A stretch of 64,000 bases of DNA from Trichomonas tenax (Eukaryota; Parabasalia; Trichomonadida; Trichomonadidae), in assembly GCA_023091735.1 (NCBI GenBank), contig JALKBU010000143.1, forward strand, positions 1 through 64,000. The letters run 5' to 3'. Every line of letters starts with the position of its first letter. The first letter of the stretch is position 1. Shown here piece by piece: positions 48,138 through 60,200 of this stretch. The notes beneath the pieces were generated by a model, which saw only the letters and a list, made by a program, of their open reading frames with translations, searched no databases and was not told the origin of the DNA. The translations under genes and the position numbers were made by a program.

Positions 48138-48626
48138 ATGGGGCAAAGCCAAAGTAACGAGATGAATCAAATAGACGCGCAGCCAAATATCCAGGTTACA
48201 ATATCAGAAAATGAAGAAGAGACACTCAAAAAGTCTCAAGAGGTTTTATCACAACTAAAAGCTGAAAATATTTATTGGAAGACGAGATCTGATGAAATGA
48301 TAAAAGGATTTACTAGGCATATGGTAATTGATGCTCCGGTTGAAAAATTACTTCTTGAACTCACTTCTGATATTTCAGAAACAAATATTAACAGAATTAA
48401 CATGGATATAGAGGAAAATTCGAAGAAATATAGTGCAATTATCGACAATATTAAGGCAAGCAAGCCATACACAGTTTTAAATGATATTGATAATCTTACA
48501 AAACAGTTAGCGAACGAAAATAAGCAATTAATAAAAGAATATGAGGACTTGAAGATTAAGAATAAGAAATTGAAGGAGGAGTACGATGAATTAGTATCGA
48601 GAATTCCGGTTTTTTCTTCATTTTGA
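48138..48626 (+). CDS. Small coiled-coil protein, possible N-myristoylation
   Basis: 162 residues from ATG 48138. The N-terminus MGQSQSNE fits the N-myristoylation pattern (Gly2, Ser at position 6 region), which is why this ATG is preferred over one 39 bp upstream in frame. Two coiled-coil segments (about 28-50 and 118-152, the latter QLANENKQLIKEYEDLKIK) flank a polar middle. It could be a membrane-attached adaptor. No family recognised. Confidence 0.6.
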   Translation: MGQSQSNEMNQIDAQPNIQVTISENEEETLKKSQEVLSQLKAENIYWKTRSDEMIKGFTRHMVIDAPVEKLLLELTSDISETNINRINMDIEENSKKYSAIIDNIKASKPYTVLNDIDNLTKQLANENKQLIKEYEDLKIKNKKLKEEYDELVSRIPVFSSF

Positions 48627-49196
48627 TTCAAATCATATCTTATCATTTGTAATGGCTTTTCATCGTGTTTGCCTCCTTCATAATTCAGTCAGAAATTCTT
48701 TTTGTATCCGATCGAACTCATTGCAACATCAATACAGTTTTTTGGGCCTGATTTCCTACGTGTTGTTATTTGTGATGGATTTTTGCCGGCGTTTCACTTT
48801 TCATTTGTTCGAATAAACATTTTTTATTATTATAACATATAAATATTCTAATATAACACATGAATTGGAAAAAGAGGAATGCAAAAGCCGTTGAAAACTT
48901 GTTGGTTAAGATATTCATAATAGTCAAGCATAATTGTGTTTTCAAATGAAGATTTTTCAAGATTTATTATGCTATATATGTATGTTTTATTATAAGTACA
49001 AGTTAAATAGGTACAAAAAATGATTTTAACACAGTCTAAACTTGATAATAACGTTTACAGAAATCAATGACAAAAACATTTTTATGAATAAAACCTTTTT
49101 GACGCGAAATTACAATGCGATATAGGAAGTGATCTCTGTTTTCAATGTCATACCTTTTTGCGCAAAACAACATTTTTGACACTTTTTTACACACGG
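48627..49196. other. Spacer before LRR gene
   Basis: No supported gene. Just before the next ATG lies TTTTTGACACTTTTTTACAC, the probable promoter of the LRR gene. Confidence 0.5.
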
Positions 49197-52100
49197 ATGC
49201 AAGAGAATGAAATAACAAGCAATCCGACAGTGAAAAAGCACTTCAGCAAATACGAGGAAATAGTTTTCACGTCCAATGGCGAAATTTTGACGACGAAAGA
49301 AAGCTATGTTTCCTGCGTAATTGTTGTTTCGACATCGATTATTTACATTTTTAAGATAAAATTCGGTGGAAAAGTCACATTAAAGTATAGATTATCGATT
49401 CATGATCTCAAGGAAGTGAAATATTTCTCTTCTATAGCAAGAATTCTCACTACAGATGAATTTTTTTTCAATGTGCAAACGGAAAAGATTAAAAACTTCG
49501 AGCAAGCGATTATCGGTGTCTTCAATAAGTTCAATTATGCTTCAAATTGCCCATTATCGATTAAATTTACTGATTATCCAAAAGATACTCCAAAACTTGG
49601 AACTGTCAGTCGAAGACCAGAGCATTTATCATTTTATCGCTACCACACATTGATTACTCGTTATATACAATCATCACATCAAAATCACAAAAATACTTTC
49701 TTATTCTATGAAGCAACGAACAAAACATCCATCACAATCGATAGTAAAATCATTGAGCCAGAATATTACGATTTAATTTCATTGCCTATCGCTCACGAAT
49801 CATTATTGAAGTTTGTGAATTTCAAAGGATTTGCGCCAAACACAATTAACTTCATGTTGAGAGATATAATTTTCAATACAAAAACAATTACAACATTATC
49901 ACTTCGAAATTATCAATCTATATTAAAACCATCTGTCATTGAGTTCGCAAAGAATCCAAATCCTTCAATTATTTCATGGACATTTGAGAACTGCTTCGAA
50001 AACGCAAATGAATTTCTTGAATTTTTCGAGGAATTTTCCAAATATCAAGGTGTCATTCAGAGTCTCACAATTCGCACATTATCGCTCTCCACAGGTGTTC
50101 TTCGTGCCTTTTGTGACATTTTGAAGAGCTCAAGATGCTTCATTAACCTCGAATCACTGACAATCGACAACATTTCAACAACAACTGAAATTAATGGATA
50201 TGATTTGTTTGACACGATTGATGATGCTTGCAAGAGCCTCGCGAAGTTAACGCACTTGTCATGCTGTGGATGGCAATCTACTGTTACGCATCACAAAGTT
50301 ACGTTAGGTGTTCCATATACAGTAACACAATGCCAAACATTACGTCATCTTTGCATTTCTCATCAATCATTTGCCGAAATGGAAGGCATGCTTCAATTAC
50401 CACCGGGATTGGTTGAGCTTGATTTTAGCTCATCAGTGTTTTCTTCTGCAAGTTTAATTGCTCTTCTCAGATCTGTTAAAGAGTTCGGCAAAAAGATTTC
50501 ATTAAATATCTCGCAAATCCAAATGAAAACTGTTGATTGGCAAGCATTTTATCACGACTTGGCCACACTGAAAGGTATTAATAATATCGTTGAGTTGAAC
50601 TTCAGCAAGAACAAATTTGTTCCAGAATTCGAGAAAACATTTTGCGAAACATTTATTTCACCAAATCTCAAATTTATTGATCTTTCTGATATTTTCTCAC
50701 AGGAAGAAGAAAGCATCAATCAGCTTTATTACATTATCAAAGAATTAGAAAAAATCGATCTTTACGGTATCGCAATCGAAGGTGGTGAGCAAGCACGTCT
50801 TGGTGATAAAATTGCTGATGTTGTTTTCGCACTTCGTAGTATGAAATCACTCGAACACATCAATTGCGCAAACCACATTGTTTCTGACCAAGCAATAGTT
50901 TTATTGCACAAGCACATCTTATCGCTTAAGATGATTCATGAAATCAAAATGGATGGAACAGAAAATCTCGGCAAGCAGAACTTTTTCGGCTTTTACAAGC
51001 ACATTTTCATGCCTTTGAACATCAATGCGATCTACTTCCCAATTTCTGATTACAAGAGATTATTCAGCAAACTCGATAGCATTGTCAGTGACTTTGGTTC
51101 AGATAAATGCCAGTCGTGGTGGCAAACAGTGTTTTCTAAGAACTTAATTTCAACACCATTCATTCGCGCTGAGTTTTATCGCAGAAATATTCCTTTCACT
51201 GAATTCCAGGACTTCCTTTCAAAGTTCCCAATTCCACTATGGAACGAGAGAGTTGGAACACACTACTTCCACTTTAACTGGCATCAATCAAATGCTGATC
51301 AGCGTTCGCTTTATGATGAAGAATTTTTGCCTTGCGATAACTTCGTCAATCGACAGACAGCATCTATGACAAGTCCATTCCAGCCACCAAAGTTCGAGGG
51401 CCCGCCAGAGGTCACAATACCAGTGATTTTGAGGCGTTACTTCGGCCAAGAGCAATTCTTTGTTCAGAGAAAGATTGTTGAAGTCAAAGTTTCACATTCA
51501 GAACAAATTCGTGAAGAATTCGTTCATTCACACATGAACATGATCAACAAGGATACAGCTGCAATGATTATTGATGTTGACCGACTTACTGATATGCTTA
51601 ATCAATTAGCAAACGAAGATACAGATCTTCAATGTTCAATTACTGTTGAAAAGCCACCGGAAATCATCAATCCAGCAGAAATGGAATTCTTCAAGAAGGA
51701 GTTGAGAGCCCTTCAGACAGAAGATATGATGTTGCCACAGGACAAGATGGGTCCAAAGTTCGTTATCGCAAACAACCAGATGACACAACAAGCAAAGAAG
51801 ATGGTCTCCGTCAGGTCAGTCACAAAGAAATCAATGAAGAAATCAGAATCTGCTGCTCTCAACGAAGATTATGCATTGCTTCTCAAGAAGATCAAAGAAA
51901 ACCAGTGCATTCAAAAGGACTGTGAAGAAGAGACACTTGCAAACCTGAAGAACATTTCTTCTGTTGAAACCCACTACCTAGCGAGTAATTACCAAGATGT
52001 AGACTTAAATCTTCCACCAGCATACCCAGTCGCTCCTTATGAATTAGATCCTGCAATTGCAGGCGCGATCCAAGGCAACAAATTACCAAAGGCAGAGGAT

Positions 52101-53951
52101 GATTTATTCGATCAATCTGATGATGAAGAAATCGAAGTTAAGTTCTTCCATTCAGAAGATAATCTCTGTGGCAAAGCATTCGAAGTATTCAAATCTTCAA
52201 GGATCGTTCCAACAAAGAACGTTTTATCATTAGATCAAGATCACGAAATTGTGATGCCTCCACTTTTGAATGACGAAAACAACTTGAATACACAGATCAA
52301 CAAGAATCCACCTGCGGATATTCCACCATCACCATTCATTCCGCCGTCGAATGCATCACCGAAGCCAACAATTCAGTTTGCACCATTGCCAAAGCATTCA
52401 CGCGATGGTCTTGATGATGCTAGCTTCGCAATGCCTGCATTACCGTCACAGCCAGCACCTAAGCTTGCTCCAGAGCCAGACTTCTTCATGCCACCAGAGC
52501 TCATGACAACTGCTCCTCAAGTTAAAGAACCAGAAGTCAAAACTCCACCACTTCAACCTGAGGGACCATCACTATTGGATAGTCTGGCAATTCCAGTTGT
52601 TGCAATTCCTCATCCGCAGCCACAGAAGGAGAGCACACCACCACCTCCACCTCCAGTATTGGATTCATTACTTCCAGAGGTTTTCAATGCACCTGCAGCT
52701 GCGCCATCTGTCATTGTACCAGTTATTGCACCACCGGTTATTGTTCCACCAGAGCATTCCACACCTCTACTGCCTCCAACGGTCTTCGTTCCTCCACAAC
52801 TCAATAGCAACCTCGATTTTGCAGCCCCTCCAAACGAGAAGAAAGAAGAAAGCAGCAAATATTACAGCTCATACAGTTATTATTCAGACAGCGATGAAGA
52901 AGGCAAAGCTCTTCCTCCACCACTTAAAACCACTGTATATGATATGGATACAAGCATTGCATTACCTCAAATCCCAATTCCAGTTGCTCCTCAGCATCCA
53001 TCAACTCCTGAAGCACAGCCATCTCCTCCAATCATCAATTTCGCAAATGACGATCCAGACAAGAATATTGATCTCCCACCAATTCATATTCCAATTATTC
53101 CTCAACAAACACCGACTACACAGCCTGCTCCTACAATCATCAACTTTAATTTTGTCGATGATCCAGACAAGAACATTGAACTTCCACAGATTCCAGTTCC
53201 GATTGTTGATTCCAATGCTTCACTTCCGCCTCCAATTATCAACTCCAGCTTTAATGTTGATGAGCCACCAAAGGAAGAGGAGTTGGATACAATTTCAGAC
53301 ATTCCTGCTCCAACATATGAAGAACAAAAAGAAGAAAGCTCTAGTTACTATGAGGAAGAATCATATTCGTTCTCCAGCACAAGCTCTTCAATCGAAGAAT
53401 CGAGGCTCGAATCAAGAATCTCATTCTATCAGCAAGATATGTTTCAGTCGCTTCTTGATGATGACCAGCTTGATACTGTTGGACCAAAGTCTCAGGCACC
53501 TCAAAATGAACCAGAACCGGCACCAAAGACAGATGATTCGTCACCAAAACATGAACCAGAAGTTCCAATATTCTCAACCCCACCGCGTTCAACAATGATG
53601 CCGATTTCATTGGCTCCTCCAGCACCTTCTATACCAGAAATCACACCTCCGCCAATACAGAATGTTTCAATTAATCCTCCAGCACCATTTGTTCCTGTAG
53701 TGGCACCATCTGTTCCTGTAGTGACCCCTCCACAGATACAGAATGTGTCTATAAAGCCTCCGACACCTGCCATTCCTGTAATCACACCACCACAGGTTCA
53801 AAAAGTATCAATCAATCCTCCAGCACCAAATACACCAGTGATCACTCCACCACACATTGAGAAACCTCAAGTAGCTCCTGCAGCACCATCCATACCAATA
53901 ATTTCAACACCGCCAATGGAGACAGTTGTGATCGAATTGCCGCCTAATTAA
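49197..53951 (+). CDS. CARMIL-like LRR protein with proline-rich tail
   Basis: 1,584 residues. About 20-130 form a PH-like beta domain (VVSTSIIYIFKIKFGG and on). About 190-660 carry irregular leucine-rich repeats (LSLRNYQS, LESLTIDN, LVELDFSSS, IVELNFSKN and LKFIDLSD). A mixed segment (about 660-950) is followed by a tail of 600 residues rich in Pro, Glu and Ser with two Tyr/Ser/acidic patches (SSKYYSSYSYYSDSDEE; SSSYYEEESYSF) and repeats of NVSINPPAP-P-I-TPP. PH + LRR + Pro-rich tail is the plan of CARMILs, which bind capping protein and myosin I at membranes. I did not find a certain capping-protein-interaction motif. ATG 49197 follows TTGACACTTTTTTACAC; the upstream frame starts at TTG. 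Confidence 0.75.
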   Translation: MQENEITSNPTVKKHFSKYEEIVFTSNGEILTTKESYVSCVIVVSTSIIYIFKIKFGGKVTLKYRLSIHDLKEVKYFSSIARILTTDEFFFNVQTEKIKNFEQAIIGVFNKFNYASNCPLSIKFTDYPKDTPKLGTVSRRPEHLSFYRYHTLITRYIQSSHQNHKNTFLFYEATNKTSITIDSKIIEPEYYDLISLPIAHESLLKFVNFKGFAPNTINFMLRDIIFNTKTITTLSLRNYQSILKPSVIEFAKNPNPSIISWTFENCFENANEFLEFFEEFSKYQGVIQSLTIRTLSLSTGVLRAFCDILKSSRCFINLESLTIDNISTTTEINGYDLFDTIDDACKSLAKLTHLSCCGWQSTVTHHKVTLGVPYTVTQCQTLRHLCISHQSFAEMEGMLQLPPGLVELDFSSSVFSSASLIALLRSVKEFGKKISLNISQIQMKTVDWQAFYHDLATLKGINNIVELNFSKNKFVPEFEKTFCETFISPNLKFIDLSDIFSQEEESINQLYYIIKELEKIDLYGIAIEGGEQARLGDKIADVVFALRSMKSLEHINCANHIVSDQAIVLLHKHILSLKMIHEIKMDGTENLGKQNFFGFYKHIFMPLNINAIYFPISDYKRLFSKLDSIVSDFGSDKCQSWWQTVFSKNLISTPFIRAEFYRRNIPFTEFQDFLSKFPIPLWNERVGTHYFHFNWHQSNADQRSLYDEEFLPCDNFVNRQTASMTSPFQPPKFEGPPEVTIPVILRRYFGQEQFFVQRKIVEVKVSHSEQIREEFVHSHMNMINKDTAAMIIDVDRLTDMLNQLANEDTDLQCSITVEKPPEIINPAEMEFFKKELRALQTEDMMLPQDKMGPKFVIANNQMTQQAKKMVSVRSVTKKSMKKSESAALNEDYALLLKKIKENQCIQKDCEEETLANLKNISSVETHYLASNYQDVDLNLPPAYPVAPYELDPAIAGAIQGNKLPKAEDDLFDQSDDEEIEVKFFHSEDNLCGKAFEVFKSSRIVPTKNVLSLDQDHEIVMPPLLNDENNLNTQINKNPPADIPPSPFIPPSNASPKPTIQFAPLPKHSRDGLDDASFAMPALPSQPAPKLAPEPDFFMPPELMTTAPQVKEPEVKTPPLQPEGPSLLDSLAIPVVAIPHPQPQKESTPPPPPPVLDSLLPEVFNAPAAAPSVIVPVIAPPVIVPPEHSTPLLPPTVFVPPQLNSNLDFAAPPNEKKEESSKYYSSYSYYSDSDEEGKALPPPLKTTVYDMDTSIALPQIPIPVAPQHPSTPEAQPSPPIINFANDDPDKNIDLPPIHIPIIPQQTPTTQPAPTIINFNFVDDPDKNIELPQIPVPIVDSNASLPPPIINSSFNVDEPPKEEELDTISDIPAPTYEEQKEESSSYYEEESYSFSSTSSSIEESRLESRISFYQQDMFQSLLDDDQLDTVGPKSQAPQNEPEPAPKTDDSSPKHEPEVPIFSTPPRSTMMPISLAPPAPSIPEITPPPIQNVSINPPAPFVPVVAPSVPVVTPPQIQNVSIKPPTPAIPVITPPQVQKVSINPPAPNTPVITPPHIEKPQVAPAAPSIPIISTPPMETVVIELPPN

Positions 53952-54751
53952 ACTTTTTTTTGATTCTTAAACAATCATGTCTTTTTATTATCTATGCATT
54001 ACAGAAGCATAGCGCCGATTTAGTGACTCACTACATTATTACCTTACTTAGTTTCATTATGATTAATAAATATATCTTGGAAATTATCACCATTATACAA
54101 CAAGGATGGCTTTTAGCTTATTTAGGTTATGCGCTATATTTGCAAGCTTATTAATTCTTATAGCACATTACTTTGACATGAATAATGTATATTTCACAAT
54201 AAAATACAAGGAAAGAGTCAACTACGTAATATTTCATCATATGTGAGCTATTACATAATTGGTGTTGGATTCAAGACAAAATTAAATAATTTAATCCAAA
54301 TAGAAATTATTTGCTCTAAAGTTTGACATAAGCTCTACCTACGATTTTCAACATTGCTCATAGTTGCTTGCTATTATTATAAGTAATATTAGATTGCAAA
54401 TTTGATATATTCTGATCAAAGTTCACAAACAAAGTGTGCACAGTTCAAGCAATGCATTCTACCATTGTTGGAGTATGCACATCAATGTATATAAAATATA
54501 TCACTTTAAAATGTATAGCTGCTAATGTTAAATCGTCTCTGTCTACAATAGATTTTCAATAGTAGACATGGTTTTTACAAATAAATAGATATTTTTGACA
54601 CGTAAATAGACAAAAATGAGTTCAAAATGTGACATTTATCATCAAAATTTTAAAAAATTGAAAGAAATGTGTCCATCTGCTTTCTCCACTAATAGCAAAA
54701 TCGACAATAATTTGGTTGTAAAAAAATTGACGGTTTTGGCCACGATAAAAA
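53952..54751. other. Spacer with a possible uORF
   Basis: 800 bp without an intact gene. ATG 54616 opens a frame that runs into the next gene out of frame. It follows TTTTTGACACG at 54592-54602. If this is the promoter, the next gene has a leader of about 150 bp carrying an upstream AUG. Confidence 0.45.
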
Positions 54752-57040
54752 ATGGTTCGTCTTCTTGCTACAGGTGTTTACCAGAACAAGGATGTAAAGA
54801 CCCCAGAGAGGAGAGTTGCCGACATCGAGAAGAAGGAAGCCAATCCAACTTTCGTTGTCGACGGAGAAGCCCTCGCTCACTATGTTTTAGCTTCAAAAGA
54901 CAAAGAGCACTCATGGGAGTTCGCTAATGGCGGTGACTACAACCAATACGCACAGAAAATCACAGAATTCTTCAACCTTCTCAAGAAATTCCATGCAACG
55001 TCAATAATCGTTTTACCACTTCCAGAAGGTTCTCTTCCAACAACGGAAAAGAACAACCAGGCATGGCAGAGCAAGACACAGGAGAAGCTCCGCCGCGTAA
55101 CACGCGTCCGTCAGCTTCTTGAAAAGCTAAACGCTTCATCTCGCAACCTTCAGTACGTTTTACCACCATTCATGGTCGATGAGATCGTCCAGACAGCTGC
55201 TAAGCTCAAAATCGAGGTCCAATTCACACCCAATTTCATTCAGAGATATTGCGCTTCATTGGTTGCCGCTAAGAAGGCCGATGCCATCCTTGGCGACGAC
55301 ATCAACTACATCCTCTTCCCTAATGCTAAATATATCCCAATCGACTCATTTTACAACGATCAGAACGGAATTTGGATGTGCGACTACATGTCACGCGAGT
55401 CTGTTTCAACAATCCTCGAATTAGAGAACCCAGACCGCCTCACAGAGCTCAACATCCTCCTTGGGGACGAGTTCACAAACAAGTTCGTCAACCAAAAGTA
55501 CAGCGTTCAGACGCTCCTTCGCATCAAGCAGCGCAGCAACAACGAGGCATTCCTCGTCGATGGTGTTGTCGATTGGCTCAACCAGGAGAACTTCGAGGGC
55601 CTTGAGAACATGGCTCCATTCAAGGATCTCATCGCTAACGATGCTGAGTTCAGAGGTGCCATCGAGGACTGCAAGAACTTCTACAACCTCGAGGATCTCG
55701 CTCAGGAGGGCACTTCCGAGATTAGAAAGGCTGTCGATGAGGGCAAGCTCCCACTTTGGGCACTCGGCCTCTCTGAGGGCGGCGACTTCTGGTACGATCC
55801 AGTCGTTGACGACTACAAGCACGAAGTCTCAACACAGAAGGTCACACTCCCAATCCGTAAGATCATCTACGGTATCCTCGGCCGCACAGATGTCGTTGAG
55901 CACATCCCAACAGACGAGACAATGACATTCGACATGGTCAAGGCTGAAGAGAACCTTCCATCACTCGCCCAGATCGGCAAGATGAAGAAGGCTAACCTCG
56001 AGAGAACATTCTACAACATCGCCCACGGCTCATTCCCGAAGCCACCGAACTACAAGGAAGACCCAATCAACAAGATCGAAGAGCCAGTCAAGACAATCGC
56101 TCTTGCTCTCCGTTTCATCATCGCTCAGTGCTTCACAGAGAACCAGTCTGAAGCCACAAAGACACCATCAGACAACACAAAGCTCAAGGAGGAAGGCGTC
56201 ATCGGTGCTCCACCGCTCGATTTGTTCGAACTCAGAGCACTCGCTGCTCAGGCTCTCTGCCTCATGATGCTCCCATACAACCAGTTCCAGGTTCCAGAGT
56301 TCAAGCCAAACCTTCGTAGAATGCACGTTTCTGCTCTCTACCAGGTTGTCCTCGAGCACATGTTGTGGCTCCAGCAGGTCTTCGGCCAGAAGTCTGACCT
56401 CATCAAGCCACACCGTATCTTCGATGGCCAGATCTTCGCCGCTGCCTATGATTGCCAGGGCAAGATCGGCAGTGAGGAGTTCGCTCCATTCTACTCCGAG
56501 CCAGAGAAGGTTGCTGAGCTCGAAGAGAAGCGCTTAGAGGCATTCCTCAAGGCCGTTCTCTATCCATTCCCAGCTGACCTCTTCCAGGCATTCGAGAGCG
56601 TTCCAAGATCCCAGAGAATGGTCAACACAACAAAGGCAGAGGAGAAGCCCGAAGTCTTTGAGAAGCACAAGTCCGCATTTGCTGATTTGATGGATGACAG
56701 TGAGGAAGATGGTGAGATCGAACTTCCACCAGCTCCAATAATCAATGCTCCACCACCAGCTGCTCAGCCAGTTGAAGAGAAGAAGAAGCCAGAGATGGAT
56801 GAGGACGAGGAAATGGCCTTCCTTATGGCTGCTGCCGCTGCCAACAAGGGCGCAAAGAGAGAAGTCAAAGCTGCTCCAGCTTCAAAGAAGCCAGCTCAGA
56901 AGTCTGCTCCTAAGAAGCACGTTGACAAATCCGCTGTCAACCAGGTCAAGGACTTCAACAAGGAGTCCAAGCTTAATGCTAAGAGACAGACTAAGTCTTC
57001 TGGCCATGACTGGCATAGAGGTGAGAAGTCTATGTTTTAA
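54752..57040 (+). CDS. FAM120/asteroid-like PIN (FEN-fold) protein
   Basis: 762 residues. Residues about 1-300 have the XPG-N/FEN-like fold: a FVVDGEALAHYVL strand with the first acidic residue, LPPFMVDEIVQTAAKLKIEVQF then ADAILGDDINYILF with two acidic residues (GDD-D), as in FAM120/constitutive coactivator of PPAR-gamma, asteroid and Mkt1-type proteins. The middle is helical. The C-terminus is acidic then Ala/Lys-rich (EDGEIELPP, KKPAQKSAPKKH) and ends GEKSMF. Known relatives bind RNA and help post-transcriptional control rather than cut DNA. GC-rich, strongly biased codons point to high expression. Confidence 0.75.
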   Translation: MVRLLATGVYQNKDVKTPERRVADIEKKEANPTFVVDGEALAHYVLASKDKEHSWEFANGGDYNQYAQKITEFFNLLKKFHATSIIVLPLPEGSLPTTEKNNQAWQSKTQEKLRRVTRVRQLLEKLNASSRNLQYVLPPFMVDEIVQTAAKLKIEVQFTPNFIQRYCASLVAAKKADAILGDDINYILFPNAKYIPIDSFYNDQNGIWMCDYMSRESVSTILELENPDRLTELNILLGDEFTNKFVNQKYSVQTLLRIKQRSNNEAFLVDGVVDWLNQENFEGLENMAPFKDLIANDAEFRGAIEDCKNFYNLEDLAQEGTSEIRKAVDEGKLPLWALGLSEGGDFWYDPVVDDYKHEVSTQKVTLPIRKIIYGILGRTDVVEHIPTDETMTFDMVKAEENLPSLAQIGKMKKANLERTFYNIAHGSFPKPPNYKEDPINKIEEPVKTIALALRFIIAQCFTENQSEATKTPSDNTKLKEEGVIGAPPLDLFELRALAAQALCLMMLPYNQFQVPEFKPNLRRMHVSALYQVVLEHMLWLQQVFGQKSDLIKPHRIFDGQIFAAAYDCQGKIGSEEFAPFYSEPEKVAELEEKRLEAFLKAVLYPFPADLFQAFESVPRSQRMVNTTKAEEKPEVFEKHKSAFADLMDDSEEDGEIELPPAPIINAPPPAAQPVEEKKKPEMDEDEEMAFLMAAAAANKGAKREVKAAPASKKPAQKSAPKKHVDKSAVNQVKDFNKESKLNAKRQTKSSGHDWHRGEKSMF

Positions 57041-57218
57041 GTTTTTTTATTTTTTGAAAAAAATACTCATATAAAAATTACAATCTTTGATCCTATTTCT
57101 TAATCAATCTCTCCATTAATTAACTCTACATCACATATAAAAGTATGATTAAAATAATAAACAAAATAGACTATATTTACACAAAAAAAGAAAGAAAAAA
57201 TTAGAAGTAATCAGATGA

Positions 57219-60200
57219 TTAATGCATCTGATAAACGCGAACATTTTCGTAGACCTTATTGATCCATTTCCTCATCTTCATCTGCTTATCAATGCGCTGA
57301 AAGGATGAGGATCTGCCTGGGCACTTTGTGAAGATCGATGAAATTGTGGCCCTAAGTAAAGCTGGAAGTGCATTTGGTGTTACAAGCATTTCTTCATGGA
57401 TTGGGCCGAAAGATTTTCCTGGTTCGCTGACTGTCTTAACAATAATGAGACCAGTTCTAAGTGGGCAAATGCACACAGTAGGAACAGTTTGATTCTTAGT
57501 AGCAAAGCTTGTGATGTATGATTCGAAGAATATGATCTCGATTTGTGGATCAACCAAAATTTGGCGACCAGACTTAATGAGCAATGGGTTGATGTCGAAT
57601 GTCACATCAGTATTCCATGTTGAGTACTTTAAAGAACAAAGATCGTTGCTTGTTCCAGCCAAAGAGTATACAAACTGCTGGAAAAGAGGCGATGCATTGT
57701 CCCATGAAACCTGTTTAGCTGTCTTTAGATTTTCGCAATTTGATGGATAAAATGAAACAGGAATACGAAGACTTAAGCGCCAGTTTGTTGATAAAATCTT
57801 TTCTAAATCTGTTGTTACCTTTGGAATGGAACACTGAGTAAGGAAATCTCCGTACAAACCTAAGCTTGACATTGCAGCAAATGTTACATCGAAATTAGGT
57901 GAATCAGAACTGGATGAATATTTGGATGAAATGAATTCTCCTTCACTGGATATTGGAGAAATATCATCTGATTTATCTTTGTTGATATTTGCGAAAGCAA
58001 CAGAAGAAGTCAATAAGTTCTGGAATCCACGTTCTTCGAGTTCCTTTCTAACATAGCTGAATAGTTTTGGCTTGTTCTCGAATTCATATATTTCTGATTT
58101 AGGTTCATAAGTGCGTTCAACAATTTCTTTTGGAGACTTCGTGTTGTCATTCTTAGAGTCGGAAAATGCTTTGAAGGAGTGTGTCGACCTTCCGGATATG
58201 CCTTGTGTAACAACAAGATGGAAGCTCAGTGCATCTTCAATAACTTGCAACACGTTCTTCGATGTAACTGCTAAACATGTTGCATTTTCATGCCTGATCT
58301 TTTGGAATACAGGTTGAACAACAGAGCCACATCTTCCAACATAATTGATGAGCAAATCAATATAAAAATTGCAATCAATGATCTTCGAGTTGATGATTTG
58401 ATCAAACAAATGCCAAACGTTTTCCTGTCTGCCACTTCTAAGGGCCATATCAGCAATTAAGAAAAGAAGGCTGACGTCAGGATTAGTTGTAGTGCCTTCC
58501 TTCAATGGACCTAAGAAGACATCTGTTAATGTTTGGCAAACCATATCAACATATGAATTGAAGAGGACATTAAGATTCTCACCGAATTCAGCAATGCAGG
58601 ACATTCCAACAGCAATATCACCTTCAAACATCTGAAGGCTTTTATCGCTTCCAAGAGCTCCAGCAAGTTCTGTATCTGGCATTTCATCTCTTGCAACTGA
58701 ACATATAACGCAACATGTGATTGCAGCTAAAACTTCTGGACATGGATTCTTGTTGAACCATATTTTCAACAACTGAGCAGCATTTGAGCAAACTTGTTGA
58801 CTTTCAGCGCACATTACTTCTCCTTTAGTTGTATTGGAAGAGAAGAAGTAATCTTGTGCAAATTTGAGGTGTCGAGTTTGGCAATCTCTAAGAAGTTGTT
58901 TAACGCGAAGTTCTATTGATTCAACAGCAGTTTTACACGATTTGCCTGATTGAGCGTAGAACTGACTTATTCCTGTTAATGCTGACATTATCTTCGGACT
59001 TGGGCTTGATGCAATGTTATCTATGAAAAAGCGAGCGTATGATATAAGAAACGGACCACAAACCATGAAGATTGGGCTTCCTATACTAACAACTTTTGAT
59101 AAAAGAGTTGCACACCTGAATGCTTGAGAAGGTTCTGATATAGCAACAGCGCGCATGAGGGATGACATAATTCTAATGGCAATACTTGGATTGATATTAT
59201 GTCCGCAGCTTCGCGTTTCTAAAATTTGTATCAGCAAAGAAACTGATGAAATATTGAGCTCTGGTTGCAACCAACCATCACTTATGGCAATGAATCTGTG
59301 AAGCTGGTTCTCAAAAACAACAATAGGATTGAATTTAATGGAAGGACTGACTTCTGTTTTCGCAATAATTAACAATGTTTCAGCGAAGCACGCGTAGAAT
59401 GTAAATAGATTGATATCAAGTTTGCTGATGTTAAAGAATGCATTGACATAGTTATTTGCCTCTTCATTCGATCGAGAGTCTGATAAAATCAAAATTCCGC
59501 GAATGAGATAACAAGTAGGCAATAATAAGTGTAATTTTGTAATATCTGTATCATGGTTTTTAATGACAAAAGTGCAGCAGTCATTGTCGAACGAAAATTG
59601 ATACGATTTATCTAAAATTAGCATCTGATGTGCAAAAACTGTTGCCAATACGCATGAAAACGCAGCAGCTTCAGATTTAGCCGGTTTATCCATTTGCAAG
59701 ATTTTGTTTAAAAAATCTTTCGGTGGAGGTTCTCCAGCTAAGTAACTTAAGTGTAATAACGAAAAGATTGAAAACAAATCGTATGAGATAACAGTTAAGT
59801 CAACGAGTTGTTCGAGAATTGTTTTTGCGTATTTCTGTTGAACGATATAACTCCAAACATCGAATGTCAATGTTTTGTAATGATTTCGTGCTTTGAGGAA
59901 ATTTGTATCGTTCGTGTTATTTGCGAATTCTCTGCCGAATGTTCTGATTGTTGATCGAATAAAAATTGAAACGCTAAGAGAGTCCATCTTCTTTATAGCT
60001 TCAACAAAGATGTTTCCAAGTGCGGTGGGATTAATGGTGTCGTAACATCTAAAGATGTAACCGATTTTCGTAATTGAAACTTTAACTACGAGCAGTAAAA
60101 ATAGATTTGGATATTTCAAGAGTAAATTGTAGTTGTTGTTGTTAACGTAGCATAGAATAAAATCTAACACCATCTCGAAATTAAAATTAAGATCATCGGG

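Noticed and set aside
52597..53598. 333-codon frame inside the LRR gene
   Set aside because: A frame-shifted reading of the proline-rich tail; low-complexity Leu/Gln/His/Ser sequence with no domain.
55421..55925. Frames of 133 and 154 codons inside the FAM120-like gene
   Set aside because: Shadows of a strongly biased coding sequence.
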